Positions 14,096 through 21,353 of a stretch of 21,353 bases of DNA are shown here, one piece after another (position 1 is the stretch's first letter; every line of letters begins with the position of its first letter). Both the position numbers and the translations under genes were made by a program. Below the pieces are notes generated by a model that was not told the origin of the DNA, did not search any database, and was given only the letters and a program-made list of their open reading frames with translations. Source of the stretch: JAZFYD01 sp036443405 (GTDB lineage Bacteria > Planctomycetota > PLA2); NCBI GenBank assembly GCA_036443405.1, contig JAZFYD010000054.1:1-21353 (forward strand). The letters are read 5' to 3'.

Positions 14096-16765
14096 TCAAC
14101 CCAGCTCGACGATGCCCGAGGAGGTTTTCCCGTAGATCTCGCCGGTCTGCTGCTGCAGATCCGTGATCGTCGCCGTCATGATGATCATCAGATGCGAGGT
14201 CTCCTCCGACTTGCCTTGGCGGCTGAAGAGGAAACTCAGCACCGGGATCTGCGAGATGATCGGTGTGCCGATCTTCGAGTCGGTGATGTTGATTGTCTTG
14301 AGTCCGCCCAGGAGAAGTGAACCGCCGTTGGGCACGCGGGCCGTGCTCTTCGTAGACGTGAGGTCGATCTCGGGAAGCTGGATCGTCACGCGCCGCGGCC
14401 GCGCTGCGAAGCTGCCACGGAAGCGCGGCACGCCGACCGATTGGCCGAGGTCCGTCTCGAAGGTCTCGATGGGAATCTGAAGATTCGTGACCCCCGCGTT
14501 CACCGTCAGCGTCACGAACTGGCGGTCGTTGCTGACAACCGGACGCACGTCGAGCACGAGTCCGTCCTGGATGACACCGATGACCGGGTCGGCGATGAAC
14601 GAGGTTTGCGCCACCTCGACATCGAAGTCCTGAAGGAAGCTGATTTGATTGACGACCGAGATGTTCGCGCGCTGTGTGTTGTAGACCGTCACCGTCGGCG
14701 CGACCATGCGCCGCGAGTCGAGTTTCTTCTCGGTGGCGCGCAGAATCGCGGAGATCTGCATGCCGCCGATGTAGGTCATTTGGAACGTTCCGCCGCCGAG
14801 TGCCGAGAGGATCGTCCCGAGCGGCACCGTGCTGATGTTCTCCGATCGTCCACGGAAGTCGCCGTCGCCGCCGTCGTTGAAAAACAGTCCGGACGACGGG
14901 CTGGTCGCCGCACCGCCCGAGCCGAGGCCGGGGCCGCTGTTATCCAACGCGGCACTCGCGTTGCTGATGAGTCCCGATGTCACGTCGTCTAACACCGCGA
15001 GGGCGCCGCCATTGGTTCCGCCGAGGCCGCGCAGGTCGACACCGACGTCGCGCAGGAACGCGTCCGTTATCGTGAGGAACCGCGTCTCGATCGTGACAAC
15101 GATGCCGAGGAAACCGCGCAGGTCGTCGAGGAAATCCGCAACCTCGTTCTGCATCCCCGGCGTGTTGTAGACGACAAGCGAGGCGCGCTGCGCCGACATG
15201 GTCGCGGGGTCTTCCCACGCCTCCGGTTGCACGGAACTCCGGACCAGCTCGATGAGCTCGTCGATGGTGCCGAACGGTTGCGGGGTGCCTTCCTCGGCCA
15301 CACCGCCGAACAGCGGCGTCTCCGCTTCCTCATCGACGCCGATCAGCATGATGTCCGGCGGCAGGAAGTCGGTGAGCGGCGTCGTCAGATCCGCAACGGG
15401 GTGCACATGCAGCACGAAGTTGCGCGGCAGGTGCTCCTTCTTGATGATCCGGACCACGTTGCCGGAGAGCTGATGCACGATCTCGCCCTCGGGCGATGCC
15501 TGCTTGAGCAACAGCTCGAGCGCGGTGCGGAGGGTCGTGCTCTTGACCTGCAGCGTGATCTCGACCGAGTCGAGGTCTTCCTTTGCGCGCGGATCGACGA
15601 AGAAGTTGACGCCCGTCGCGGCGTTCAGGAACTGGATCACCTGCGGGAACGGCGTCGGATCCACAAACGGCATGTCCAGCCGCCGGTCATCCAGGACCGA
15701 GTCGAGTCGCTTCTCTTCCTCGGTGAGTTCGTGCCCCCCGGCGCCGAGGCGGCGGCCGGCTTTGCGCATCGCGGTGATCTTGTCCCAGAACTTCTGCGAC
15801 GGCCATTGCAGGATTTCACCCTGCGGGACCTTCGTGCGCTCGATTTCCACCTTCCACTTGCGGAAGTTCTCTTTCAGGTCGTTGATGAGCGCCTTGTTGA
15901 CGTCGCTTTGGCGCGCCTGTCGCGCGTTGGTCAGAATCTGCTGCGCGACGGTGTTGTCCGGTTCCTCGGCCAGAACTTGCGACGCATATTCCGCCGCCTG
16001 CTCCCAGGCCTCCAGGTTGAAGCGGTCGATCGCGGCCGCCAAGAGCATCGCACGCCGGTCGCGCGCCTCGATCAGCGCGGCTTCTTCCTCCCGCGCGATG
16101 CGCTCGATCGCAAGCCGCGCGTCGGCGACTTCGCGCCGCTCCGCCTCGCTCTCCTCCAGGAAGGCGAGATCCGCGAGGCCGTCGGTGGCCTGCTGACCCA
16201 GATCGCTCAGCACTGCGGTCGGCTGCGGCGCGGTGTTCACGATGAAGAGCGCGTCCTCATAGGACTTGCGAGCGACGTCGAAGTTCTTGGCGTTGGCATG
16301 CGTGTGGGCGCGTTCCAACGCTTTGCGAATCGACACCAGCTGCTGGTCGTGCCGGGCGCGCGCCTCTTCGCTGAGAACGGTGATCTGGTCGCGTATGCCG
16401 GAGCGCACTCCGAGCGCGCGCTGCAGGCCGGCTTGGAGCGCGAGCGCTTCGACCGAATCGGGCCGGTGGCGCAACGCGTCGTCGCATGCGTTGAGCGCGT
16501 CCTGCATGCGGTTCGCGCGTTGGTACGCCAGCGCCTGGTCCATCCGCTTTCGATAGACCACATCTGCGAACTCGCGTTGGAGCGCTTGGCGTTCCACCAA
16601 GTCATCGAGCTTGTCGGATTCCGCCTGCGCGGATCCCTCGGTCACCGGCTGCGACTCCGAACCCGCGACGGTCTCCTTCTTTCCCGCGCATGCGGGAATC
16701 AGAAGGAGGCCGCAAAACGCGACCACGGAGAGACGCAGATGCCGACCCCAAAGGCTGCAATGCAT
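14096..16765 (-). CDS. TPR-containing lipoprotein of the secretin family (type II/III secretion-like pore)
   Basis: 889 residues from ATG 16765. The longer open frame back to 17140 would remove the signal sequence, so it is rejected. The N-terminus ends in a lipobox (LLLIPAC, Cys26). Residues about 60-330 are helical with TPR-like units (MDQALAYQRANRMQDALNAC; AAIDRFNLEAWEQAAEYASQ), including a charged likely coiled-coil stretch (EESEAERREVADARL). About 380-460 is a secretin N-domain (FLNAATGVNFFVDP). About 550-590 is a second N-domain-like part. From about 700 is the pore domain, with VPNGGSLLLGGL and IPVLSFLF, the secretin signature. Secretins form outer-membrane ring channels. No other secretion or pilus gene is adjacent, so the system it serves is unknown. 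Confidence 0.85.
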   Translation of the reverse strand: MHCSLWGRHLRLSVVAFCGLLLIPACAGKKETVAGSESQPVTEGSAQAESDKLDDLVERQALQREFADVVYRKRMDQALAYQRANRMQDALNACDDALRHRPDSVEALALQAGLQRALGVRSGIRDQITVLSEEARARHDQQLVSIRKALERAHTHANAKNFDVARKSYEDALFIVNTAPQPTAVLSDLGQQATDGLADLAFLEESEAERREVADARLAIERIAREEEAALIEARDRRAMLLAAAIDRFNLEAWEQAAEYASQVLAEEPDNTVAQQILTNARQARQSDVNKALINDLKENFRKWKVEIERTKVPQGEILQWPSQKFWDKITAMRKAGRRLGAGGHELTEEEKRLDSVLDDRRLDMPFVDPTPFPQVIQFLNAATGVNFFVDPRAKEDLDSVEITLQVKSTTLRTALELLLKQASPEGEIVHQLSGNVVRIIKKEHLPRNFVLHVHPVADLTTPLTDFLPPDIMLIGVDEEAETPLFGGVAEEGTPQPFGTIDELIELVRSSVQPEAWEDPATMSAQRASLVVYNTPGMQNEVADFLDDLRGFLGIVVTIETRFLTITDAFLRDVGVDLRGLGGTNGGALAVLDDVTSGLISNASAALDNSGPGLGSGGAATSPSSGLFFNDGGDGDFRGRSENISTVPLGTILSALGGGTFQMTYIGGMQISAILRATEKKLDSRRMVAPTVTVYNTQRANISVVNQISFLQDFDVEVAQTSFIADPVIGVIQDGLVLDVRPVVSNDRQFVTLTVNAGVTNLQIPIETFETDLGQSVGVPRFRGSFAARPRRVTIQLPEIDLTSTKSTARVPNGGSLLLGGLKTINITDSKIGTPIISQIPVLSFLFSRQGKSEETSHLMIIMTATITDLQQQTGEIYGKTSSGIVELG

Positions 16766-16782
16766 CTCGGGCCCTCTCTTGA

Positions 16783-16806
16783 CTCCAACGGCGTCAGCCG
16801 TTGGGC
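16783..16806 (-). repeat. Fourth copy of the palindromic repeat (inverted)
   Basis: The minus strand reads the same 24 bases as 2034-2057 except for one base. Here the hairpin arms are perfect (AACGGC / GCCGTT). It lies 17 bases upstream of the secretin ATG, so it would be in the mRNA leader if transcription starts further upstream. Confidence 0.7.
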
Positions 16807-16938
16807 AAAGATCACTGTGCGGACTTCGGAATCCCGACGGCGCCCTGCTCCACGACGGAGCCTGCCCTAAGACGAACCCAAAGACCGCTGCCGAACGGTC
16901 AAACCAGCGCGACAGAGTAGGAAAACTCCGGCCGAAAA

Positions 16939-16970
16939 GGGCACGAATTATGGTGCCCCATTTAGGGCAC
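16939..16970. promoter_or_regulatory. Triple alternating GGGCAC/GTGCCC motif
   Basis: GGGCAC (16939-16944), GTGCCC (16953-16958), GGGCAC (16965-16970). The middle element can pair with either neighbour (8- or 6-base loop), giving two mutually exclusive hairpins, or the trio may be a palindromic operator. It lies about 175 bases upstream of the secretin start. No ligand or protein can be named. Confidence 0.35.
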
Positions 16971-17136
16971 GACGAGCCCGAATCCCCTTGGATTGCGGGT
17001 TTTCGGCCAGGCACCTTCCTGCTCACGGGGCCAGTCTGCCCGCCGAGTGTCACCGCTTCGCAACCGCACGGGATCGGAGCCCGCAAGTCTCGCAGTGGCA
17101 AGGCCGTTGCAGTTGCTGTTTGCGAGTGGCCGCGGG

Positions 17137-20100
17137 TCACCTGAACGGGCGCGGCAGGATCCGTTTCACGCGGACTTTGGGGTCGTCGAACGTGCCCTTC
17201 AGCGTGAGCGGGATCAGGCGGTTGTGGCGGATGACGAAATCGAGCCTACCGCCAAGGGTGGCGTAGCCGGTCAACCGCAGCTTCATCGGCCCCTGAATGG
17301 AAAGCTCGTCCAGAATTCGCACCTTGCCGTCTTTGATCTCGAAGCGACCATCGGCCCGTTCGAAGTTGTATTTCGAGCCGGAGAAGAGATGGCGCATCTG
17401 CAATGTGAGGACCTTCAATACAGGGGAGCCGGTCACGACGAAGTCCCGGAGATGCAATTCACCCTCGCCGCCGAGCGATCTCTTCAGATCGGCGGACGAA
17501 AAACCCTCCCCGTGCAGGCGGATGTTGCCTGCAAACTTGCCCGTCAGCTTGCTGTCGATTTCCGGGCCCCGGTGCACGATGGGGACGACGTAGCGCACGC
17601 TGTCTCCGAGTCCCTTGAAGATGGCGACGTCCTGCAGCCGGAGGTTGATCCGCCATTTCTCCTTTTCGATTGGCGGTTTGTTGCCGTCGACGGATCCCGG
17701 GAGTTCCAGTGTCGCAGAGCCGGTCATGCGGCCTTGGTTGATGCCTGCGTCGAATTGTTCGAAGCTCACCTTGTCGCCCGTGAACTCGAGGTTGGTCGAA
17801 ATACCGCGAAGCAGATGCACACCGCCGACCTCGAGCCGCCCCGTCACGTTCGGTGGCGTCGTGCTGACGTGCATCATCTCGTTGAGGTTCGCGGTCCCGT
17901 TGAACTGGATCCTGGCCAGTTTCTCCTTTCCGATGAGCGTCTCGCGAACCGTGAGGACGATGCCACTTCGGGAGTGGTACCGTCCGCCCGGTTTGTCCTC
18001 GGACCGGACCGACTCTCGCAGCGTGACCTGCTCGATCGCCTGGCCATCGAACACGATCTTCTTGGCCTTGAGATCAAGCTCGCGATTCCAACGGTAGAAG
18101 TAGGGGGAGCGTTTCCCGTGGAGGTGGACGTCGCCGGATCCGCCGAAGACGTCCACGATGTCGTAGTGCGCCTCCTCGATTTCCAATTGGCCAGTGAGCG
18201 AGAAGTGAACCTCCCCGTCCTCGCCGTTTTCAGGAACCGATTCGGTGATGCGCCCGATTGCCACGATGCGCTGAGGGATCCGCAGATCGGAGTCCATGAG
18301 GGTCCAGTCGAAACCGTTGGCCTCAGCTGAGACGTTGGCCTGCAAGTTGGGACGCTTGCGCACGTCGCGGATCTGTCCGTTCAGTTCGAGTTCCACCGTG
18401 TCGAGTTTGGCCTCGAAATGGTGGAGTTCGACCGTCTCCCGTTCGCGATGCTCGGTCGACGCGGGCAATCCGAGGAACACTTGGCGCAGCAGTTCGCGCG
18501 ACGCGCTCGCTTGGACGTCGATCCGGGCCAGCTTCGACTCGATCCGGTCCGTCGCGCCCAATATCAACAAGAGCTGATCCGTGGAGACCTTTGCGTCCAC
18601 GGCAACTCTGCCGTCGCGCGATTTGTCGGTGCCGGTGGGGTCGGCCACTTGAACGTGCGCCGAAGCTCTGAGTACGCCGTCGGGCCACGTCTCCTTGAGC
18701 CCGTCCACAAAGCGGGAAAGATACTTGCGCTCGACGGTGATCGCGACATCCGCGGCGCCGTCTGCCCGGTCCTCTGTGTTCCGGTCCAGCGGCAGGCTCG
18801 CGTATCCGTTTCGGATCTCGATACGGTTATCACCTTCCGACAAGGTCAAGGACGTGCCCTCGATCCAGAGCTGTGCGGAACCCTCGTCCTTTCTTCGGAA
18901 CCCACTTTCGAATTCGAGCCGACCGCGGAACCTCTCGCCGTCGTCGTCTCGGAAGATCAACTCCTTGGATTGGATTTGCACCTCTCCGTGGTCGAACACC
19001 AGCACGCGAGCGGGCCACTCCGGAGCCCGCAGCTCGCAAGATCCGGTTACGACGACGTCGCCGGCGAAGTCCGGGAGCGCGTCCGCGACAAACGGTCTCG
19101 CGAGCGCCCGGATCTGTGCCAAGTCCGTCGTGTGGATAGAGAAACCAGCGGTCGCTCGTTGGTCGTCCAACTTGATGTCGACCGCCTCGGCGGTGAAGAG
19201 GGCATCGGTCCCGTCGGGGGCGGGAAGGCGCAGCGTGGCGTTGCCGGTGAGATGTTCGGGCCGTGCCGGCCAGCCCGTGAGCGAGAGATTTGCGTCGAAG
19301 ATGACGTCATGGGGACCGCTCCACTTCCCTCTCTCGTTGGGGATCGCGACCTCGAGTTCGCGGACCCTCGTCCAGAGACGGATCGCGGGCGTGCCGTCTG
19401 GGTTGCGCGCGAGGTTCGCCCGGATGGACGCGGTTCCCTTGATGGGGCGCTCCGCCGGGTCGATGCCGGCCAACTCCAGGAGCAACGGTGTCAGCTCGAC
19501 CTTGCCCTGGAGATTGGCCTCCTTCCAACGCACCGCGTCGCCCTCGCGCGTCGCCTCGCCGGACAGCTGCAAATCCCCAAAAGTGAGTTCGTTCAGAATG
19601 ACCTTTTTGCCATCGATGGATGCTTCCACGCGTAGCGCGGCCTCGGACGCGACGACCGGAGTCTCTGTGAACCCAGTGGCTTCGAGACCGGACACGCGTA
19701 CGAAGAGTGAGGCCGAGACGTCATCCGGCCCGCCGTATGCCACGTTCAGATCCTCGAGGTATGCGATGCCGCTTCCGATGTTTGCGTCGTCGAGTCCCGT
19801 GAGGTCGCCGAGCAATTGCCAGGCGCGGGCCAGGTCGAGACGCGCGGAGCCGCCGATGGTGAACGCATCGGTCGACCGATCAAGCTGCCCCATGAGATTC
19901 ACGGTGGATTGTTCGGCCGAGACTCTTAGAGATTCGAGGAGGACGGTGCCGCGGTCGATGGTCACGTTCCAGGTCGCTTCCGCTTCCGCGGGAACGCCCT
20001 CGACATCGAAGGGGAGATGAAAGTCCAAGAGGTTCAGTTTCCCCTCGATTCGAACACCGCGGTCGTGCTTGGCGCCGGCGGCTTCGATGCGCAGTTGGCC

Positions 20101-20865
20101 GGTCGTTCCGGTCTTGGTCAGGATCGCGTCGAGCAGCCGCATCGGAATGGCCGCGTCGATCGTTAGTTCGTCGGTGCCGGGCACGAGGGATGCCTTCACG
20201 TGGCCACGCTCCTCGGCCGCCACGATCGACGCGTCGAGGTCGATGCGAAGCCCGCGCGCATCGTGCCGGATGTCCAGGTTCAATCGGTCCAGCCCAAACA
20301 GCGCGGACGCCTCGCCCGGCGCGAGGAGCCGTGCCCCACCAACGGGCCGCGGCAGCGCGCGCCGAAGCGGGACCGCGCCGTCCTTGTGCTTGATGTCCGC
20401 GGTGCGCGGAGGTTCGCGCGGCTCGGGCGGAGGCGCCGGCCGCGGTTCGAATCGCTTCGTGAGCGCCGCGTGCCACTCGTCGAAGTTGGTCAATCCCGCC
20501 TGCTCCTCCAGCCGGATCACGGGCCGGTCGAGCACGATGTGCAGCGGTTCGTCGCCGGGCAGTGTCCAAAGGGGCTGCTCGATGCGCGCGCTCTCGATCT
20601 CGATCAACGACTCCTCCGCGAACTGCACGTTGTCGTTCTTGATCTTCAGGCCACGCACCTCGATTCCGCCGGTCCAACTCGCGTGAACGGAACCGATGGT
20701 CACCCTGCGGTCGAGGCTCTGCGCCAGGGCCGTCACGAGCTTTGAGCGCACGAAGTCGGTCGCCGCGAACTTCGGCGCCAACGAGACGAGCAGCGCGAGG
20801 AGGAGGAGGAGGACCGCGCCGATTCGAAGCCAGCGACGGCGCCAGCGTTTTCCTTTGGACGCCAA
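17137..20865 (-). CDS. AsmA-like inner-membrane/periplasmic protein
   Basis: 1242 residues with a TTG start at 20865; no earlier start exists in frame before the divergent DUF368 gene region. A basic N-terminus (GKRWRRRWLR) leads into one transmembrane helix (IGAVLLLLLALLVSLAP). A long beta-rich periplasmic part follows, with AsmA hallmarks: LVTALAQSLDRRVTIGSVHA near the start (family pattern of a helix followed by R-x-V-x-I-G), repeated short strands, and a C-terminal TGYATLGGRLDFVIRHNRL segment ending in FDDPKVRVKRILPRPFR. AsmA/TamB-type proteins bridge the periplasm and are linked to lipid transport and outer-membrane assembly. A short Pro/Arg-rich insert (about 135-165) is an oddity. The secretin gene follows 371 bases downstream. 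Confidence 0.8.
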   Translation of the reverse strand: MASKGKRWRRRWLRIGAVLLLLLALLVSLAPKFAATDFVRSKLVTALAQSLDRRVTIGSVHASWTGGIEVRGLKIKNDNVQFAEESLIEIESARIEQPLWTLPGDEPLHIVLDRPVIRLEEQAGLTNFDEWHAALTKRFEPRPAPPPEPREPPRTADIKHKDGAVPLRRALPRPVGGARLLAPGEASALFGLDRLNLDIRHDARGLRIDLDASIVAAEERGHVKASLVPGTDELTIDAAIPMRLLDAILTKTGTTGQLRIEAAGAKHDRGVRIEGKLNLLDFHLPFDVEGVPAEAEATWNVTIDRGTVLLESLRVSAEQSTVNLMGQLDRSTDAFTIGGSARLDLARAWQLLGDLTGLDDANIGSGIAYLEDLNVAYGGPDDVSASLFVRVSGLEATGFTETPVVASEAALRVEASIDGKKVILNELTFGDLQLSGEATREGDAVRWKEANLQGKVELTPLLLELAGIDPAERPIKGTASIRANLARNPDGTPAIRLWTRVRELEVAIPNERGKWSGPHDVIFDANLSLTGWPARPEHLTGNATLRLPAPDGTDALFTAEAVDIKLDDQRATAGFSIHTTDLAQIRALARPFVADALPDFAGDVVVTGSCELRAPEWPARVLVFDHGEVQIQSKELIFRDDDGERFRGRLEFESGFRRKDEGSAQLWIEGTSLTLSEGDNRIEIRNGYASLPLDRNTEDRADGAADVAITVERKYLSRFVDGLKETWPDGVLRASAHVQVADPTGTDKSRDGRVAVDAKVSTDQLLLILGATDRIESKLARIDVQASASRELLRQVFLGLPASTEHRERETVELHHFEAKLDTVELELNGQIRDVRKRPNLQANVSAEANGFDWTLMDSDLRIPQRIVAIGRITESVPENGEDGEVHFSLTGQLEIEEAHYDIVDVFGGSGDVHLHGKRSPYFYRWNRELDLKAKKIVFDGQAIEQVTLRESVRSEDKPGGRYHSRSGIVLTVRETLIGKEKLARIQFNGTANLNEMMHVSTTPPNVTGRLEVGGVHLLRGISTNLEFTGDKVSFEQFDAGINQGRMTGSATLELPGSVDGNKPPIEKEKWRINLRLQDVAIFKGLGDSVRYVVPIVHRGPEIDSKLTGKFAGNIRLHGEGFSSADLKRSLGGEGELHLRDFVVTGSPVLKVLTLQMRHLFSGSKYNFERADGRFEIKDGKVRILDELSIQGPMKLRLTGYATLGGRLDFVIRHNRLIPLTLKGTFDDPKVRVKRILPRPFR

Positions 20866-20911
20866 GGGCCCGCCACTCTAACAGCGGCGCGATCCTGCCG
20901 ATGTTGGGTGC

Positions 20912-21353
20912 ATGGGCGAACCCGCCGACAAAGACCCGGCCCGGAACTCGGGAGTCGCGCCCGGCCAGCCCCGCGACGCTTCAGGGCCCGCGCGCCTGCG
21001 CTGCGTCGTCGGCGGGGTCTTCATGGGGCTCGCGAATCTGGTTCCGGGAATCAGTGGCGGCACGATGCTCCTCGTCACGGGCGTCTACGAGTGGTTCGTC
21101 GATGCCGTGGCGGAACTCTCCACGCTCAAGTTTCGCGCGCGATCGTTTCTGACCGTCGGGATCATCGGCGCGTCGGCGGCCGCCGTGATCGTTCTGTTCG
21201 CCGGACCGGTCAAGAACCTCGTCGTCGAACATCGCTGGGTTATGTACAGCCTGTTTCTGGGTTTGACACTCGGCGGGCTCCCCGTGGTCTGGCGCATGGC
21301 CCGGCGGCTGTCGACCGCCGTCGCGCTTGGCGCCGTCGCGGGGTTCGTGCCCA
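20912..21353 (+). CDS. DUF368 polyprenyl-phosphate transporter (partial, runs off the window)
   Basis: ATG at 20912; 147 complete codons to the window edge, with no stop. After a polar head of about 35 residues comes GVFMGLANLVPGISGGTML, the N-x-x-P-G-I-S-G-G-T signature of DUF368, then hydrophobic helices (SFLTVGIIGASAAAVIVLFAG and WVMYSLFLGLTLGGLPVVW). Members of this family recycle undecaprenyl phosphate to the cytoplasmic face, for cell-wall and envelope glycan synthesis. Divergent from the AsmA-like gene with 46 bases between starts. Identity is firm, exact start less so. Confidence 0.85.
   Translation, partial: MGEPADKDPARNSGVAPGQPRDASGPARLRCVVGGVFMGLANLVPGISGGTMLLVTGVYEWFVDAVAELSTLKFRARSFLTVGIIGASAAAVIVLFAGPVKNLVVEHRWVMYSLFLGLTLGGLPVVWRMARRLSTAVALGAVAGFVP

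Larger units (their letters stand above)
16766..17136. other. Leader region between the AsmA-like and secretin genes
   Basis: 371 bases with no convincing gene; an in-frame extension of the secretin here lacks protein-like composition. It holds the palindromic repeat copy (16783-16806) and the three-part GGGCAC motif (16939-16970). A secretin promoter is expected here, but no clear -35/-10 or sigma-54 site stands out. Confidence 0.5.

Noticed and set aside
15227..16870. 547-codon plus-strand open frame opposite the secretin
   Set aside because: Antisense shadow; the minus strand has lipobox, TPR and secretin signatures.
16766..17140. N-terminal extension of the secretin open frame
   Set aside because: It would put 125 non-protein-like residues before a perfect lipoprotein signal; the start at 16765 is preferred.
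18418..19635. 405-codon plus-strand frame opposite the AsmA-like gene
   Set aside because: Antisense shadow, no signal or domain.

Overview
The window is a high-GC bacterial chromosome segment from a Gram-negative organism with an outer membrane. This is shown by a signal-peptide beta-barrel, a lipoprotein secretin and an AsmA-type inner-membrane/periplasmic protein. Short palindromic repeats, a HEAT/vWA protein, a GxxExxY cassette, a fused cytochrome b-c gene and STAND-type giant proteins together resemble Planctomycetota or related lineages. That assignment is an inference from style; no phylogenetic marker was compared.

Layout. 1-105: the tail of an unknown gene. 118-1639: a divergent pair, a zinc-ribbon membrane protein (minus) and an outer-membrane beta-barrel (plus). 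1637-2064: non-coding DNA with a TA-bounded inverted-repeat element and copies of a small palindromic repeat. 2065-3897: a HEAT-vWA exported protein and a pyrimidine-dimer glycosylase. 3930-4417: a GxxExxY gene enclosed by perfect 29-nt inverted repeats. 4440-6229 (minus): Rieske protein, then a cytochrome b/subunit IV/cytochrome c fusion, overlapping as an operon. The cytochrome b lacks one of the four expected haem histidines. 6313-7416 (minus): purM.

7417-13860 is an accessory block. It holds an IS3-type transposase remnant with its right end, then a single 1722-residue protein (DUF4062, STAND NTPase, transmembrane helix, about 20 or more YD-like 32-residue repeats, PDZ). After that come a decayed tyrosine recombinase and another coding scrap, abutting the 3' end of a selenocysteine tRNA (selC, minus). 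tRNA-Sec genes are classic integration sites, so the block is best read as a genomic island carrying a candidate conflict or sensing protein.

14049-20865 (minus) holds a large AsmA-like protein followed by a TPR-containing lipoprotein secretin, separated by a 371-nt leader with inverted motifs. A strong hairpin follows the secretin. At 20912 a DUF368 polyprenyl-phosphate transporter gene starts and runs off the window. The flanking functions are envelope and respiratory housekeeping. The island is the part most likely to hold something undescribed.
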